A stretch of 64,000 nucleotides of DNA, taken from NCBI GenBank assembly GCA_964563755.1, contig CAZLYC010000003.1, forward strand, positions 62,001 through 126,000, given 5' to 3'. Both the position numbers and the translations under genes were made by a program. Below the pieces are notes generated by a model. It was not told the origin of the DNA. It worked only from the letters and a program-made list of their open reading frames with translations, and searched no databases. Numbering within the stretch: position 1 is the first letter of the stretch; the number at the start of each line of letters is the position of its first letter. Below, piece by piece: positions 42,314 to 51,895 of this stretch. The DNA comes from JABMQF01 sp964563755. GTDB taxonomy: Archaea > Nanobdellota > Nanobdellia > Woesearchaeales > UBA11576.

Positions 42314-43275
42314 ACTACTTCCTTAGGCTCGACTTTCAGTCTCTTGCTCTCAATCGTGCGTTCTTCCTTAAGTTCCTGTATCCTGTTGTAGACGCTCTGG
42401 AGCGAGACATATAGCTTCTTCTCTCCCAAAGGCTCACGATACATCAGCTTGTATGTGGGCATCTGTCTCTCCTTCTCTGCCTTGCTGACTTCATCGTCTG
42501 AAAGAATATTCAGCTCACCTTTCTCTTTAGGGTTTGTCGGGACAGTAATTAATTTCGTCACAACATACATCCAGTCCACGCCAGTAGCTTTAGATTTCGT
42601 AGTCTCATAAGCTGCTTCATCAGTTACCTGAGTCAGTTTCTCTTTCTTACGCTGGCCCTTGGAAAGCTCTGCCTCGTAAGCCTTTACGTAATCAGTAAGA
42701 TTTGATATTATCCTGTCCATCCTCACATAATTCGCAAAGTTCTCTTCAGTAATCGATGACGGGTTCCTGCCATCTTTTAGTACGATCTCATCAAGAGGAA
42801 TCTCATCTGCTAGAGCACCAGTCACATCATACTTTATTGTATGCTTGACATCAGGCAGCATAACTCCTGCGACAATGATATCGAACTCCTCAAGAAGTCT
42901 GTCAACAGAAACATACGTCTGCTTACCTTCCTTCACAACTCCAGTTATCGTCCTGCCTCCTGAAATCAACGAGAATATGCCATCAAGATAATTCTCCATG
43001 CCCTCAACAGCAGTCTTGTACTGCGGTTTCTTGATCTTCTTTATGGAAGTTATGTTGAAAGTGACATCGCCGCGCCTAACATCCTTGGTCGTCTTTTCTT
43101 CAGGCGGCTCTAGCTGAGAATATCCTGTGTCAGCCTTAAGACGCTCCTCAAGCGCTGACATCTCCTTCTTCACAAGATCAGCGCCCTGCTTGGCCCGCTC
43201 ATAATCCTGCTTACCTTCTGTGAGGTCGCCCTTGAATTCTCCAACATTGTAAATCTTATTGTCTATTGTGACCAT
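42310..43275 (-). CDS. Hypothetical protein, 321 residues
   Basis: Soluble protein with no membrane segment and no family that I recognise. An N-terminal charged helix (residues 15-50) is followed by beta-rich parts (DVRRGDVTFNITSIKKIKKP, ISGGRTITGVVKEGKQTYVS) and a helical C-terminus with KLMYREPLGEKKLYVSLQSV. Ala and Gly are moderate and codon use is like the neighbours, so it appears to be a native gene. It starts from an AT-rich promoter at about 43300. Confidence 0.55.
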   Translation of the reverse strand: MVTIDNKIYNVGEFKGDLTEGKQDYERAKQGADLVKKEMSALEERLKADTGYSQLEPPEEKTTKDVRRGDVTFNITSIKKIKKPQYKTAVEGMENYLDGIFSLISGGRTITGVVKEGKQTYVSVDRLLEEFDIIVAGVMLPDVKHTIKYDVTGALADEIPLDEIVLKDGRNPSSITEENFANYVRMDRIISNLTDYVKAYEAELSKGQRKKEKLTQVTDEAAYETTKSKATGVDWMYVVTKLITVPTNPKEKGELNILSDDEVSKAEKERQMPTYKLMYREPLGEKKLYVSLQSVYNRIQELKEERTIESKRLKVEPKEVV

Positions 43276-43359
43276 ATTAACACCCCGATGCAGATTTTTA
43301 GTGTTGGCGGATTTATAATATTTGCTGTTGTTTAAATATGCGCAAGTATATTTAGAAAA

Positions 43360-44358
43360 TCAAATCAGATATCTCGGCGTAACCTGCTTAAGTATTATTA
43401 TAGAATCATAATTGACCATAATATCGCTGAACTTCAATCTCATATCATCCATTATGTTTCTCATCTGCTCAAAATCCTCAACCTCGAACTCTAATTCCAA
43501 GTCCCATGCTCCGCAAGTAGTAGTGAGCGCAAATATGTTCTGCTGGTTTGCGCAATAGCTCTTCAGCTCCTCGAGCCTATCGCGAGTTATGTTCTCCATA
43601 AAGATAAATGCCTTGCAGAAGATATAGCCTATCTTCTGGTAGTTTATGTTCAACGAATATTTTGTTATAATCTTATCTTGCTCGAGCTTCCTCATCCGAT
43701 TTATTATGTTCTGCGAACTCTGGCCGAGCTTGTTCGCAAGTTCCACAACAGGCATCCTTCCATTTGTCGCCATCAGCTTAAGCATGTCAAAATCCAACTT
43801 ATCCAGCGCGCATTTCCTTGGCTCACCACCATACGTGATGGCTATCGGCGCAGCATACTGTTTAAGCAACCATTTCCTGTTGTAATAGTGCCAGTTGATG
43901 TTGTGTATTATCTCTTTCTCGTGTATGTACTTTCCGAACTTGTTAAGGATGTCTATCAGGGTGGTGTGGAACGCGAACGTCGATGTCGCCCAGAAACCGA
44001 AAAGGATGTCCCATCTTCCAGAGGCCTGCACAATCCAGCACACTTCTTTTATCGAAGCAAGGTAATCCACGAATCCTTTCTCTATCTCATTGCTGAAATT
44101 CTTGAACTTGAGATATACCTTGATATTGCTGTATCCTAAAGCAGCATTGTCCACCTCTGTCATGAAAGAAGTTACTATCTTATCCTTAACGAGCTTGTTC
44201 ATCCTGAAGTTGACTGTCTCCTTACTTGACTTGACAAGCTTCGCAATCTCGCTTGCAGAACGCCTGGCATCCAAATCCCAGAAATAGAGTATCCTACGGT
44301 CTAAATCGTCAAGGACTAAATCTATCGTGTGCTCTTTACCAGACAACTTTCTTAACAT
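43360..44358 (-). CDS. Double Lrp/AsnC-type regulator
   Basis: 332 residues made of two Lrp-like units. Each has a helix-turn-helix (ASEIAKLVKSSKETVNFRMN and VVELANKLGQSSQNIINRMR) followed by a partial RAM-like domain. The tandem fusion is related to the gene at 54243. TATA-like TTTATATACAAA at about 44380 places the start at a leaderless ATG. The ligand is unknown; it stands divergent from the receiver-protein block and could control it (inference). Confidence 0.8.
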   Translation of the reverse strand: MLRKLSGKEHTIDLVLDDLDRRILYFWDLDARRSASEIAKLVKSSKETVNFRMNKLVKDKIVTSFMTEVDNAALGYSNIKVYLKFKNFSNEIEKGFVDYLASIKEVCWIVQASGRWDILFGFWATSTFAFHTTLIDILNKFGKYIHEKEIIHNINWHYYNRKWLLKQYAAPIAITYGGEPRKCALDKLDFDMLKLMATNGRMPVVELANKLGQSSQNIINRMRKLEQDKIITKYSLNINYQKIGYIFCKAFIFMENITRDRLEELKSYCANQQNIFALTTTCGAWDLELEFEVEDFEQMRNIMDDMRLKFSDIMVNYDSIIILKQVTPRYLI

Positions 44359-44507
44359 AAAGTAATCAAAATACTATTTTTGTATATAAATATTTTGATT
44401 TTGAGCAATAACTAAGTAAAAAAGTTGATATAATTGTTTTGTAACTACCATAAGATAACAAAAAAAAGCGGTTCTCCTACCGCAACAAAAAGGAGGGGGT
44501 TGAGAGA

Positions 44508-45170
44508 ATGGACGAAAAGAAAAGCCTGAGAATACTTGTTGTGGATGACAATCCAAAAAACTTGGAATCTGCACTCCTACTTGCAGAAGAAGGTCACACT
44601 GTTGATGTAGCATCAACACTAAAAGAAGCACTTGAAGAGCTTACAGGTTATGATTATTGCAGTACCCAAATGTTTCGAGAACCTAAAACTGAAAGAAAAT
44701 ATGATGTTGTGCTGACAGACATGAATTTTCCAATGGGTGGAAATGAGTATTGTTCAGGCAAAATCAAAGCACACGATGTTCAGCCTTTAGGATACGCAAT
44801 GATGCTTGCGGCTGCCCGACAAAAAGTCCCTTACATTGCAATACTTACCGACTGCAACCACCACGAGGGACCAATAGCGTCAACTTTTGACATGCTTTAT
44901 GGCTCAGAAGGAGTAGAACCAATGCGACACCCTTTCAAGGTCGATGAATCGAAAGTCATGTTTTTTGACGTGAGAGATGTCAACCCGTCATTTATTACAC
45001 CTGCGGGGAAATTCCGTGAAGGAGATTCTCCTACCATCGAGTGGGAATCCACAAAAGAAGAAGTTGAGCACTATAACTCATTATCCCGAGAAGAGCAAGA
45101 GAAACAGTACCCTCCTTGCAAGAACTGGAAACACGCGCTCGAACGAATCATTAACGAGGATTACAAATAG
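44508..45170 (+). CDS. Receiver-like protein (stand-alone response regulator)
   Basis: 220 residues. The N-terminus RILVVDDNPKNLESALLLAE and the strand DVVLTDMNFPMGG match a receiver domain: acidic pair DD and the phosphoacceptor-like Asp, with ILTD after strand 4. A 25-residue insertion precedes the Asp strand, and no output domain is present. Such proteins are frequent in candidate-phylum bacteria and DPANN archaea. AGGAGGGGG is a strong ribosome site, unlike most genes here, and synonymous codons (CGA, GTT, GAT) differ from the neighbours, which points to transfer. No histidine kinase is nearby. Confidence 0.7.
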   Translation: MDEKKSLRILVVDDNPKNLESALLLAEEGHTVDVASTLKEALEELTGYDYCSTQMFREPKTERKYDVVLTDMNFPMGGNEYCSGKIKAHDVQPLGYAMMLAAARQKVPYIAILTDCNHHEGPIASTFDMLYGSEGVEPMRHPFKVDESKVMFFDVRDVNPSFITPAGKFREGDSPTIEWESTKEEVEHYNSLSREEQEKQYPPCKNWKHALERIINEDYK

Positions 45171-45193
45171 AATCATAAATGGAGGTTGAGAGA

Positions 45194-45772
45194 ATGAGAA
45201 CAATAGAACAACAGTTAGTCGGTCTGGTTAGACTAGTGAGAGAAATAGAGTCCAGGTCTGAATGTCCTGCAGAGCAAAAGTCAGCAACCGTTGGCGAGCT
45301 GCCAAGAGCAGAAGTCCTCTGGCGAGTACCCTCTTTGACATATGGAGGCGATGATCATAAAAGAATCAAGTCCATCATGCATAAGTGTTCTCCATCAGAG
45401 AGAGTTGATTTAACAAGCAGACTCATCGGATTATATAAAACAACTGGCTTGCCTCCTGAAGAAAGAGAACTAAGACAGGAACTTTTCGAGAGCTGCCAAT
45501 TCTCGGGATTGACAGGAACAGTGACTCAGTCTCGCAAGCAGTTAAGAATCTGGTATAACACACCACATTGGCCTAGTCCAGATCATGTAGACAGCGGCGG
45601 AACAGGATTACTGGTTGGAGTATATGGCTCTCCATTTGCAGTTGAGCAGTATGTAAAAAGAATATTCGAAAAAGACATAGGACTAGAAGGACCTCTTTCA
45701 TATTTGAAAGAGTTTGAGGACCAGATTGGAACCAGGATCTTCATGCCGTTTGATTACTTGAGACGCGTGTAG
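45194..45772 (+). CDS. Hypothetical protein, 192 residues
   Basis: Unknown family. The start at 45194 is preferred over the ATG at 45179 because GGAGGTTGAGAGA precedes it, the same leader as for the receiver gene (GGAGGGGGTTGAGAGA). Sequence: a helical first third, then a mixed part with SPDHVDSGGTGLLVGVYGSP. It shares AT-rich third positions and CGA usage with its neighbours and forms one unit with the receiver gene. Confidence 0.55.
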   Translation: MRTIEQQLVGLVRLVREIESRSECPAEQKSATVGELPRAEVLWRVPSLTYGGDDHKRIKSIMHKCSPSERVDLTSRLIGLYKTTGLPPEERELRQELFESCQFSGLTGTVTQSRKQLRIWYNTPHWPSPDHVDSGGTGLLVGVYGSPFAVEQYVKRIFEKDIGLEGPLSYLKEFEDQIGTRIFMPFDYLRRV

Positions 45773-45782
45773 AACAACACAA

Positions 45783-45801
45783 AAATCTTTTTTATTTTTT
45801 A
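45783..45801 (+). terminator. T-rich terminator
   Basis: ATCTTTTTTATTTTTTAATT after the 192-residue gene is a plausible archaeal terminator. Confidence 0.45.
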
Positions 45802-45837
45802 ATTCTGTAAAAAAAACAATAACAAGGAGGAATAAAA

Positions 45838-46128
45838 ATGCCAATCTTTGAAAAACCAAGATATGAACGAAAACCTCTTGCGAGAAGAACTCAGTTTCGT
45901 GAAATGTTTGTTGATCGTGAAAGATACTTTGTCGGAAAAGGAATACGGCCATATTCAACTGAAGCAATAGATGACTTAGTAAAAGTTTACCCTCTTTTCA
46001 TCAGCACAAAACGAGAAGATGAAACGAGAATGAAGCAATACCTTCACAGGCCAGGTAAACCCGAATACCAACTAAGCAAACTAGAAGGAATGCTTGCAGC
46101 GTATAAGAGAAAAAGACCAGGATACTAA
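45838..46128 (+). CDS. Small basic protein, 96 residues
   Basis: Rich in Arg, Lys and Tyr (FEKPRYERKPLARRTQFREM, GMLAAYKRKRPGY). No family recognised; nucleic-acid binding is possible from the charge. AAGGAGGAATAAAA precedes the ATG, again a strong ribosome site as in the two genes before it. A T-rich tract (46153-46173) follows. Confidence 0.55.
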   Translation: MPIFEKPRYERKPLARRTQFREMFVDRERYFVGKGIRPYSTEAIDDLVKVYPLFISTKREDETRMKQYLHRPGKPEYQLSKLEGMLAAYKRKRPGY

Positions 46129-46249
46129 TAGATGACACTAAAAAAACAAGTAAAATCTTTTTATTTATTTTTTCTAAATAATCCCTTCTAAACCTGAAAC
46201 ACACAAAAAGGTATATAAATAAAGCACGAAACAGTACTTGTGTGATATC

Positions 46250-47539
46250 ATGGAACTCATGAATGCTCGCGGAACACGCGATTACGCACCAGAAGAGAAG
46301 ATAGCAAGACAGAAGATAGTTGACATGCTAAGGCAGGTCTTTGAACTGTACGGCTTCTCACCATTAGAGACACCAATACTTGAAAGGCTAGAAGTCCTAT
46401 CAGCAAAATACGCAGGCGGCGCAGAGATACTAAAAGAGACATTCAAGCTAAAAGACCAGGGAGACAGGGATTTAGGACTAAGATATGACCTGACTGTTCC
46501 GTTCTCAAGATTTGTTGGAACAAACCCAACGCTAAAGATGCCTTTCAAGCGCTATGCAATAGATAAAGTGTTCAGGGACGGACCGATAAAAGCAGGAAGA
46601 GTAAGAGAATTCTGGCAGTGCGACGTGGACATAGTGGGTTCAGCTTCAATGCTTGCTGATGCGCAGTGCATACAGATAGCGCAAAGAGTGTTTGAAAACC
46701 TCAATCTCGATGTCAACATAACAATCAACAGCAGGAAGATACTTGACGGAATACTAAGACAATCAGGAGTGCCTGAAGACAAACTAGGGGACGCAATACT
46801 CGAAGTCGACAAGCTCAAGAAAATCGGAGTCGATGAAGTCAAGAAAAACCTCGAGAAACTCGGAATAGATGATGACGCGATAACAAAATCACTAGGACTT
46901 TTCTCGGTCAGAGGCAGCAATGATGAGAAAATAAAGAATCTCAAAGTATTCCTAAGAGACAATGAAGCGCTTGTAGGCCTTGCAGAAGTAGAAGAGATAT
47001 TATCTTATGTTGACAACAAGAACGTCGTGTTTGACGTCGCGCTTGCAAGAGGACTGAGCTATTATACTGGCCCTGTCTTTGAAGTGTTCCTCAAAAACAC
47101 CTCACTCATGAGCAGCGCGCTCTCCGCAGGAGGAAGATACGACAAGATGATAGGCAATTTCCTCGGCGGGACAAAAGAATATCCTGCAGTCGGAATAAGC
47201 TTCGGGCTTGAACCGATAACAACCGTGCTTGGCCTCCTCAACAAGGAGCAGAAAAGCCCAAAGACAGTCACGAAACTCTACGTAATCCCGATAAAGACAA
47301 CAAAAGAATGCATAAAGATTGCCGAAGAGTTCAGGCAAGAAGGAATCAATACAGATATTGACCTAGTCGGAAAAGGAATATCAAAAAACCTTGACTACGC
47401 AAACGCACTTGAGATACCACATGTCATATTCGCAGGAGAAGACGAACTTAAACAGAAGAAAGTCAAGCTCAAGGATATGAAGACAGGGAAGGAAGACCTG
47501 CTGACAGTAAAAGACGCAATAAAAATTCTCAAAACTTAA
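46250..47539 (+). CDS. hisS: Histidyl-tRNA synthetase
   Basis: 429-residue class II synthetase. Motifs: NARGTRDYAPEE at the start, the motif 2 region RYDLTVPFSRF, the His-binding loops RALSYYTG-type (ARGLSYYTGPVFEVFL) and GGRYDKMIG, and a C-terminal anticodon-binding domain (from about residue 335). The ATG at 46250 fits the TATA box GTATATAAATA at 46211-46221; an upstream TTG at 46238 is less likely. Confidence 0.95.
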   Translation: MELMNARGTRDYAPEEKIARQKIVDMLRQVFELYGFSPLETPILERLEVLSAKYAGGAEILKETFKLKDQGDRDLGLRYDLTVPFSRFVGTNPTLKMPFKRYAIDKVFRDGPIKAGRVREFWQCDVDIVGSASMLADAQCIQIAQRVFENLNLDVNITINSRKILDGILRQSGVPEDKLGDAILEVDKLKKIGVDEVKKNLEKLGIDDDAITKSLGLFSVRGSNDEKIKNLKVFLRDNEALVGLAEVEEILSYVDNKNVVFDVALARGLSYYTGPVFEVFLKNTSLMSSALSAGGRYDKMIGNFLGGTKEYPAVGISFGLEPITTVLGLLNKEQKSPKTVTKLYVIPIKTTKECIKIAEEFRQEGINTDIDLVGKGISKNLDYANALEIPHVIFAGEDELKQKKVKLKDMKTGKEDLLTVKDAIKILKT

Positions 47540-47545
47540 TAACAA

Positions 47546-48445
47546 CTAATCATTTTTTCTTTTCGTCAGAACTATTGTCTTATCCCCGACATAGACGCTG
47601 TGCTCTGCCTGAGAGATTATTCCTTTGTTGACTTCTACCAGAGGAGGATAGGAACGCATTATCTCAAGCTGCTCAAGCTCCTTCAACGCGAAATTAACCT
47701 TAAAGAGAGGAATATCCTTCGCAAGCCACCTTGTCGCAAAAGGAAGCCCATTGTAACTTGATATCTTCTGAAGCACCTGTCTTGTCACCATGTTCCTAAC
47801 AGGCTTCTTGCCCACCATAGAATATATGTGAGGTATTCCTTTGTCTTGAATCAGGCCGACGCCAGTCGATGCGAACGGCTCTATTGCAATAGTCATGCCT
47901 TCCTCAAGCTCAAAATTCTCTTTAGTATCATAATTAGGTATCGAAGGATGCTCATGCACGCTCCACCTGCCAAGGCCGTGGCCTGAAAGATTCCTTACAG
48001 GCTGGAAACCCGCAGAAGTTATTGTTGATTCTATCTCTTTTCCAATCTCACCAAGAGTCGTGCCTACTTGCACAACCTTCAACGCAGCATTGAGAGCTTC
48101 CCTTGACGCTTTTACCAGGTCAGAATACTTGCCTGAAAGGTCAATCGTCATTGCTGTATCACCGCCCACATAACCGTCTGAGTGGACACCTACATCCAAC
48201 TTGACGACCTGATCTTCAAAAACTGTCTTGTCTCCAGGATAAGGAGTTGCGTGAGCAGCAGTCTCATTGAAAGAAATATTGACAGGAAACGCAGGCTGGC
48301 CTCCAAGCTCAACTATCTTTGCCTCTATCTTATCAGCAACCTCAAGAACGCTGTTGCCTGGCTTGACAAGAGCTTTGCCGAACTCCAGCGCTTCAGCAGC
48401 AATCCTTCCTGCTTCAATATATTTCTTCAGAATCTCTTCTTCCAT
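47546..48445 (-). CDS. map: Methionine aminopeptidase, type II
   Basis: 299 residues. The five metal ligands of the pita-bread fold are present: Asp in KLDVGVHSDGYVGGDTA (two), His in SGHGLGRW, Glu in IAIEPFAS and Glu in SQAEHSVYV. The about 60-residue helical insert typical of type II (archaeal/eukaryotic) enzymes lies near the C-terminus. It removes the initiator Met from new proteins. The ATG at 48445 gives the natural start MEEEILKKY; the gene overlaps the end of trkH by 19 bases. Confidence 0.95.
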   Translation of the reverse strand: MEEEILKKYIEAGRIAAEALEFGKALVKPGNSVLEVADKIEAKIVELGGQPAFPVNISFNETAAHATPYPGDKTVFEDQVVKLDVGVHSDGYVGGDTAMTIDLSGKYSDLVKASREALNAALKVVQVGTTLGEIGKEIESTITSAGFQPVRNLSGHGLGRWSVHEHPSIPNYDTKENFELEEGMTIAIEPFASTGVGLIQDKGIPHIYSMVGKKPVRNMVTRQVLQKISSYNGLPFATRWLAKDIPLFKVNFALKELEQLEIMRSYPPLVEVNKGIISQAEHSVYVGDKTIVLTKRKND

Positions 48446-49932
48446 AACACAGAAGGCAGCCATTTAGTATAAAAACGTTTCCTTGATGCCTCATCCTTCC
48501 GCATAGATCTCCTTTTCATCTCATCCATGAAGAACTTGCCAAGTATCAACAGAGGAAATATCTCAAGCCTACCGAATAACATAGCTATCATAAGCACAAT
48601 CTTAGCTACATGGTTAAACCCATCAACATTTGTCGTCTGAAGACCCACTCCGCCTAAAGCAGAAGTAACCTGAAATGAAGAGTCCAGAAATTCAAGACCT
48701 GTAAACATCAATATGCTTGTACCGACCACCAAAACCAGCAAGTAACAGAATATAAACGCCTGGCTCACGACAAGGCTGTCCTTCTCAACGACCTGGTCAT
48801 CGACTTTCATAGGGATTATCGCTTCAGATGGGCTTACACCTTTCTTTACAAGCCAAGGTATCGAGTATAACATCAGCTTAAAACGGTTTATCTTTATGCC
48901 TCCAGCAGTGCTACCAATCATACCTCCGACAATCATACAGAGCATGATTACCATTATCGCCATCGAAGGCATAGTGCTGATATCACTTATGGAAAAACCA
49001 GTCGTAGTAAATGCGGAGATTGTCTCAAAGAAGGCCACCTTGAAGTCGCCTACAAAAATGTACACGACCAATACTGCTGCAGTGATTGACCACATGAAGA
49101 ACTTGAATGCCTGGTTACGCCAAATCTCGTAAACATGGCCTTTGAAAAGCCTATTATGGAAAACAAAAGACACCGCTCCTGCAAGCATCAAAAAAGTGAC
49201 AATAAGAAGGACAGGCCAAGATGTATAAAATGCATTCGTCACTGAGAACCCTGCAGTCGATATCGCAGTGAAGGATATCGCGACCGCTTCAAAAACACTA
49301 AGACCTGCAAATGTGAGAAGGAATATACCTATTATCGTATAAGTCAAATAGATTATCACCATGTGGTCAACTGACTTCTTCATATTAGACTCAAGTTTCT
49401 CTGAAGCTCCCTGAGCCTGATACAAACTAGCTATCGCCTTGGCCTTTGTTGTCGTCTCCTTAAGCGACTCCTGACGCCTCATTGCAGAAATTATGAGAAG
49501 AAACACCAAGACGATGCCAAGACCTCCAATCCACTGGGTCTCTGCACGCCAAAGCAAGAGACTCCTTGGCAATACTTCAACATCTGTGAATATCGTAAGA
49601 CCTGTCGTAGAGAATCCTGAGACAGATTCAAACAAAGAATCGATGAATGATGTCTTGACTGACATGATATAAGGTATCATGCCTAAAAAAGACATTGATA
49701 TAAAAGACATGGCACATAATGCGACGCCTTTCGGCAGATCAAAAGCAGTTATGGAAATCTCTTTCTCTCTGTACCTCTTCATCAGAAAAAGGCCCGCACC
49801 TATTGAAAGCAGGACAGGCACGAAGAAGGGGATGACCTCTTCATAATTAACTAAAGCATAAATAACAGGAACTAACGGAAAAGCGCCAAAAAGTACCAGA
49901 AGATAACCAAGATGCTTTAGGACTAGATCCAT
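48427..49932 (-). CDS. trkH: Potassium uptake channel subunit TrkH
   Basis: 501 residues with the fourfold M1-P-M2 architecture of Trk/Ktr channels; filter-like glycine stretches are seen in VSGFSTTGLTIF, ISTAGFSVTNAF, FTTTGFSISDIS and LGGVGLQTTNV. It imports K+ together with TrkA, which gates it. Overlaps trkA by 10 bases upstream. Confidence 0.95.
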   Translation of the reverse strand: MDLVLKHLGYLLVLFGAFPLVPVIYALVNYEEVIPFFVPVLLSIGAGLFLMKRYREKEISITAFDLPKGVALCAMSFISMSFLGMIPYIMSVKTSFIDSLFESVSGFSTTGLTIFTDVEVLPRSLLLWRAETQWIGGLGIVLVFLLIISAMRRQESLKETTTKAKAIASLYQAQGASEKLESNMKKSVDHMVIIYLTYTIIGIFLLTFAGLSVFEAVAISFTAISTAGFSVTNAFYTSWPVLLIVTFLMLAGAVSFVFHNRLFKGHVYEIWRNQAFKFFMWSITAAVLVVYIFVGDFKVAFFETISAFTTTGFSISDISTMPSMAIMVIMLCMIVGGMIGSTAGGIKINRFKLMLYSIPWLVKKGVSPSEAIIPMKVDDQVVEKDSLVVSQAFIFCYLLVLVVGTSILMFTGLEFLDSSFQVTSALGGVGLQTTNVDGFNHVAKIVLMIAMLFGRLEIFPLLILGKFFMDEMKRRSMRKDEASRKRFYTKWLPSVLWKKRF

Positions 49933-50582
49933 TTCCTTTTTCCATATATCTGTTTTCTCACGCTTTTCATGTTCTTCGTCTCTGCTGTCAGGACAAGGAC
50001 ATCCTGAGCGCTTATCTTTGTGTTCTCCCTCGGAAGAATGAGTTTTCCATCGCGGTATATCGCGCCTATTATCGCGTGATTTATGTCAGCAGGCTTTCCT
50101 ATCAACTTGCTGTCCTCAGGTATATTGATAGCAAGGACCTGGACCTCTCCTCGTCCAAGCTCGTATATCACTCGCTCAGCCATCGCCTCGCTTATCAGGT
50201 TCTTTATCTCAGAGACTGCTATGCCCACTATAGGAACAACTCCTGTTATTCCAAGCTTAGTGAAAAGCTCCTCATTCTCTGACTTATTAACACGAGCGAT
50301 AATCTTCTTTATGCCAAAGCTTTTCGCAATCTCACATATCATCAGGTTAGTCCTGTCATCATTAGTGGAAGCAACAATGGCATCAGCATCCTGCGCTCCA
50401 GCATCCTTAAGGATAGCAATATCTGTGCCGTCACCCTTTATGACTAATGCATCAATAGAATTAGCCGCTTCTTTAGCAGTCTTATCATCAGAATCGATAA
50501 GCGTTATGTCATGCTCCTTACTTGAAAGGACATTTGCTGCAGTGAGGCCTACGCTCCCTCCTCCAACAATGATTATCTTCAA
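49923..50582 (-). CDS. trkA: Potassium uptake regulatory protein TrkA
   Basis: 219 residues: an RCK-N Rossmann domain (IIIVGGGSVGLTAANVL, then acidic DSDDKTAKE) followed by an RCK-C domain from about residue 140 (VQVLAINIPEDSKLIGKPAD). It binds NAD(H)/ATP and controls TrkH. It is the first gene of the trkA-trkH-map run. Confidence 0.93.
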   Translation of the reverse strand: MKIIIVGGGSVGLTAANVLSSKEHDITLIDSDDKTAKEAANSIDALVIKGDGTDIAILKDAGAQDADAIVASTNDDRTNLMICEIAKSFGIKKIIARVNKSENEELFTKLGITGVVPIVGIAVSEIKNLISEAMAERVIYELGRGEVQVLAINIPEDSKLIGKPADINHAIIGAIYRDGKLILPRENTKISAQDVLVLTAETKNMKSVRKQIYGKRKWI

Positions 50583-50693
50583 CTATTTCACCCCTCTTTT
50601 CCAAGGCACAATTGCTTCCATACTATTTAAATCTTTTTAAACAAAAAATCAGTTACAGCAAAATTTATTAACAATCACAGACACAGGTATAAC

Positions 50694-51776
50694 ATGGATA
50701 AAAGCGGCATAAAACCAATTCTTGTTTTCATAGCTATCTCATTACTGCTTATTTCGATATTATCTGGCTGCGAAAAAGAACAAAAGCCAGAACCAACAAT
50801 AATAGAAGTGGAAGTCCCTGCAGAAGATGAAACAGCACAAGAATCTCCTGAAGAACAAACAGAAGCAGCAGAAGAAAAGACAGAAGCGCCTGAACAGACA
50901 TCAGTCACTCCTGTACCTGAACGTTCAAGATACAAACTTGCTGAACCTGCGCCATCAAAGACGCCAAGAGACTATTGCGGCTGCTCATTCACATGGGACC
51001 CTGTATGCGGAAACGACAAGAAGACATACATCAATGACTGCATCTTCAAATGCTTCGGGCACACAATGGATGAGCTCGGCAGCAACAGCCAGTGCCCTAT
51101 GAGAAAATCAGAGCCTAACATATACACTGACGACCTGGAGATGAAATACGACTCATACAAGTGGAACGGAGGATACTGCTGGAGAGAGATGCTCTTCGAC
51201 GCAGGCATAAGAGAGTGCAAGAACATCATAGTCAATGGACGGGTCAATAAATTACCAGCACCTGCAAGAGGGAACTGGCTGGAAGCAGAACATCTAACGC
51301 TCGACAAGGAAGGCGAGAGCGAGTCATACGCGATAAAGCTAGTACCAGGATTTCAGGCATCAAATGAAGAATATAACACATCATTCCAGCCGCTTTTTGA
51401 AAAAGGAAAATACTCATTCACATTCTGGGCAAGACAGGACAGTGTCGCGAACAATGACTGGAGAGTCAAACTCACACTAAAAGACTGGTGGGAATCAAAG
51501 CCAATGGCAAATGGAGTCAAAGGATGCTACATCCTTTCAACCACAGTACGAGCAGAAGAAGTCTACATCGACACTTTGCCTAACAGGTGGAGAAGATACA
51601 ATTATGAATTCGATGTCCCTCTCAACCTCTCTCAATGGGAGACGAGTTCAAGAGAATCAGCAGACTGCGAATACAACTGGGACATGATTCCTCACGGATA
51701 CAGGATAGATGCCACAGGACCGACCATAGGCAGCGCATATTTCGATGATTTCTCTATTGTCAGGCAGGAAAGATAA
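50694..51776 (+). CDS. Lipoprotein with Kazal-type domain and beta-sandwich
   Basis: 360 residues. A signal peptide with lipobox LSGC (Cys 26) is followed by an acidic Glu/Pro/Thr linker (to about residue 90) and a six-Cys Kazal-type motif (Cys 95, 97, 105, 116, 120, 134; core DPVCGNDKKTYINDC). The C-terminal 210 residues look like a carbohydrate-binding-type beta sandwich (KYSFTFWARQDS, GSAYFDDFSIV). Kazal domains inhibit serine proteases or bind other proteins. Surface exposure and a role in contact with other cells are possible (inference). Confidence 0.75.
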   Translation: MDKSGIKPILVFIAISLLLISILSGCEKEQKPEPTIIEVEVPAEDETAQESPEEQTEAAEEKTEAPEQTSVTPVPERSRYKLAEPAPSKTPRDYCGCSFTWDPVCGNDKKTYINDCIFKCFGHTMDELGSNSQCPMRKSEPNIYTDDLEMKYDSYKWNGGYCWREMLFDAGIRECKNIIVNGRVNKLPAPARGNWLEAEHLTLDKEGESESYAIKLVPGFQASNEEYNTSFQPLFEKGKYSFTFWARQDSVANNDWRVKLTLKDWWESKPMANGVKGCYILSTTVRAEEVYIDTLPNRWRRYNYEFDVPLNLSQWETSSRESADCEYNWDMIPHGYRIDATGPTIGSAYFDDFSIVRQER

Positions 51777-51794
51777 GTCAAATCTATAATATCG

Positions 51795-51889
51795 AAATGT
51801 CGCCTAGCGAGCAGCGTAGAATATCTCTATTTGAATTGCAGTTCGGCAACCGAAAAAATGTAAACATATCTATGCGAGCGCGGCAGTTT
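51795..51889 (+). repeat. Family A dispersed repeat, copy 8
   Basis: 95 bases: AAATGTCGCCTAGCGAGCAG at the left, GAATTGCAGTTCGGCAACCG inside, CTATGCGAGCGCGGCAGTTT at the right. Followed after six bases by a family B element in reverse orientation. Confidence 0.85.
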
Positions 51890-51895
51890 CACTCC

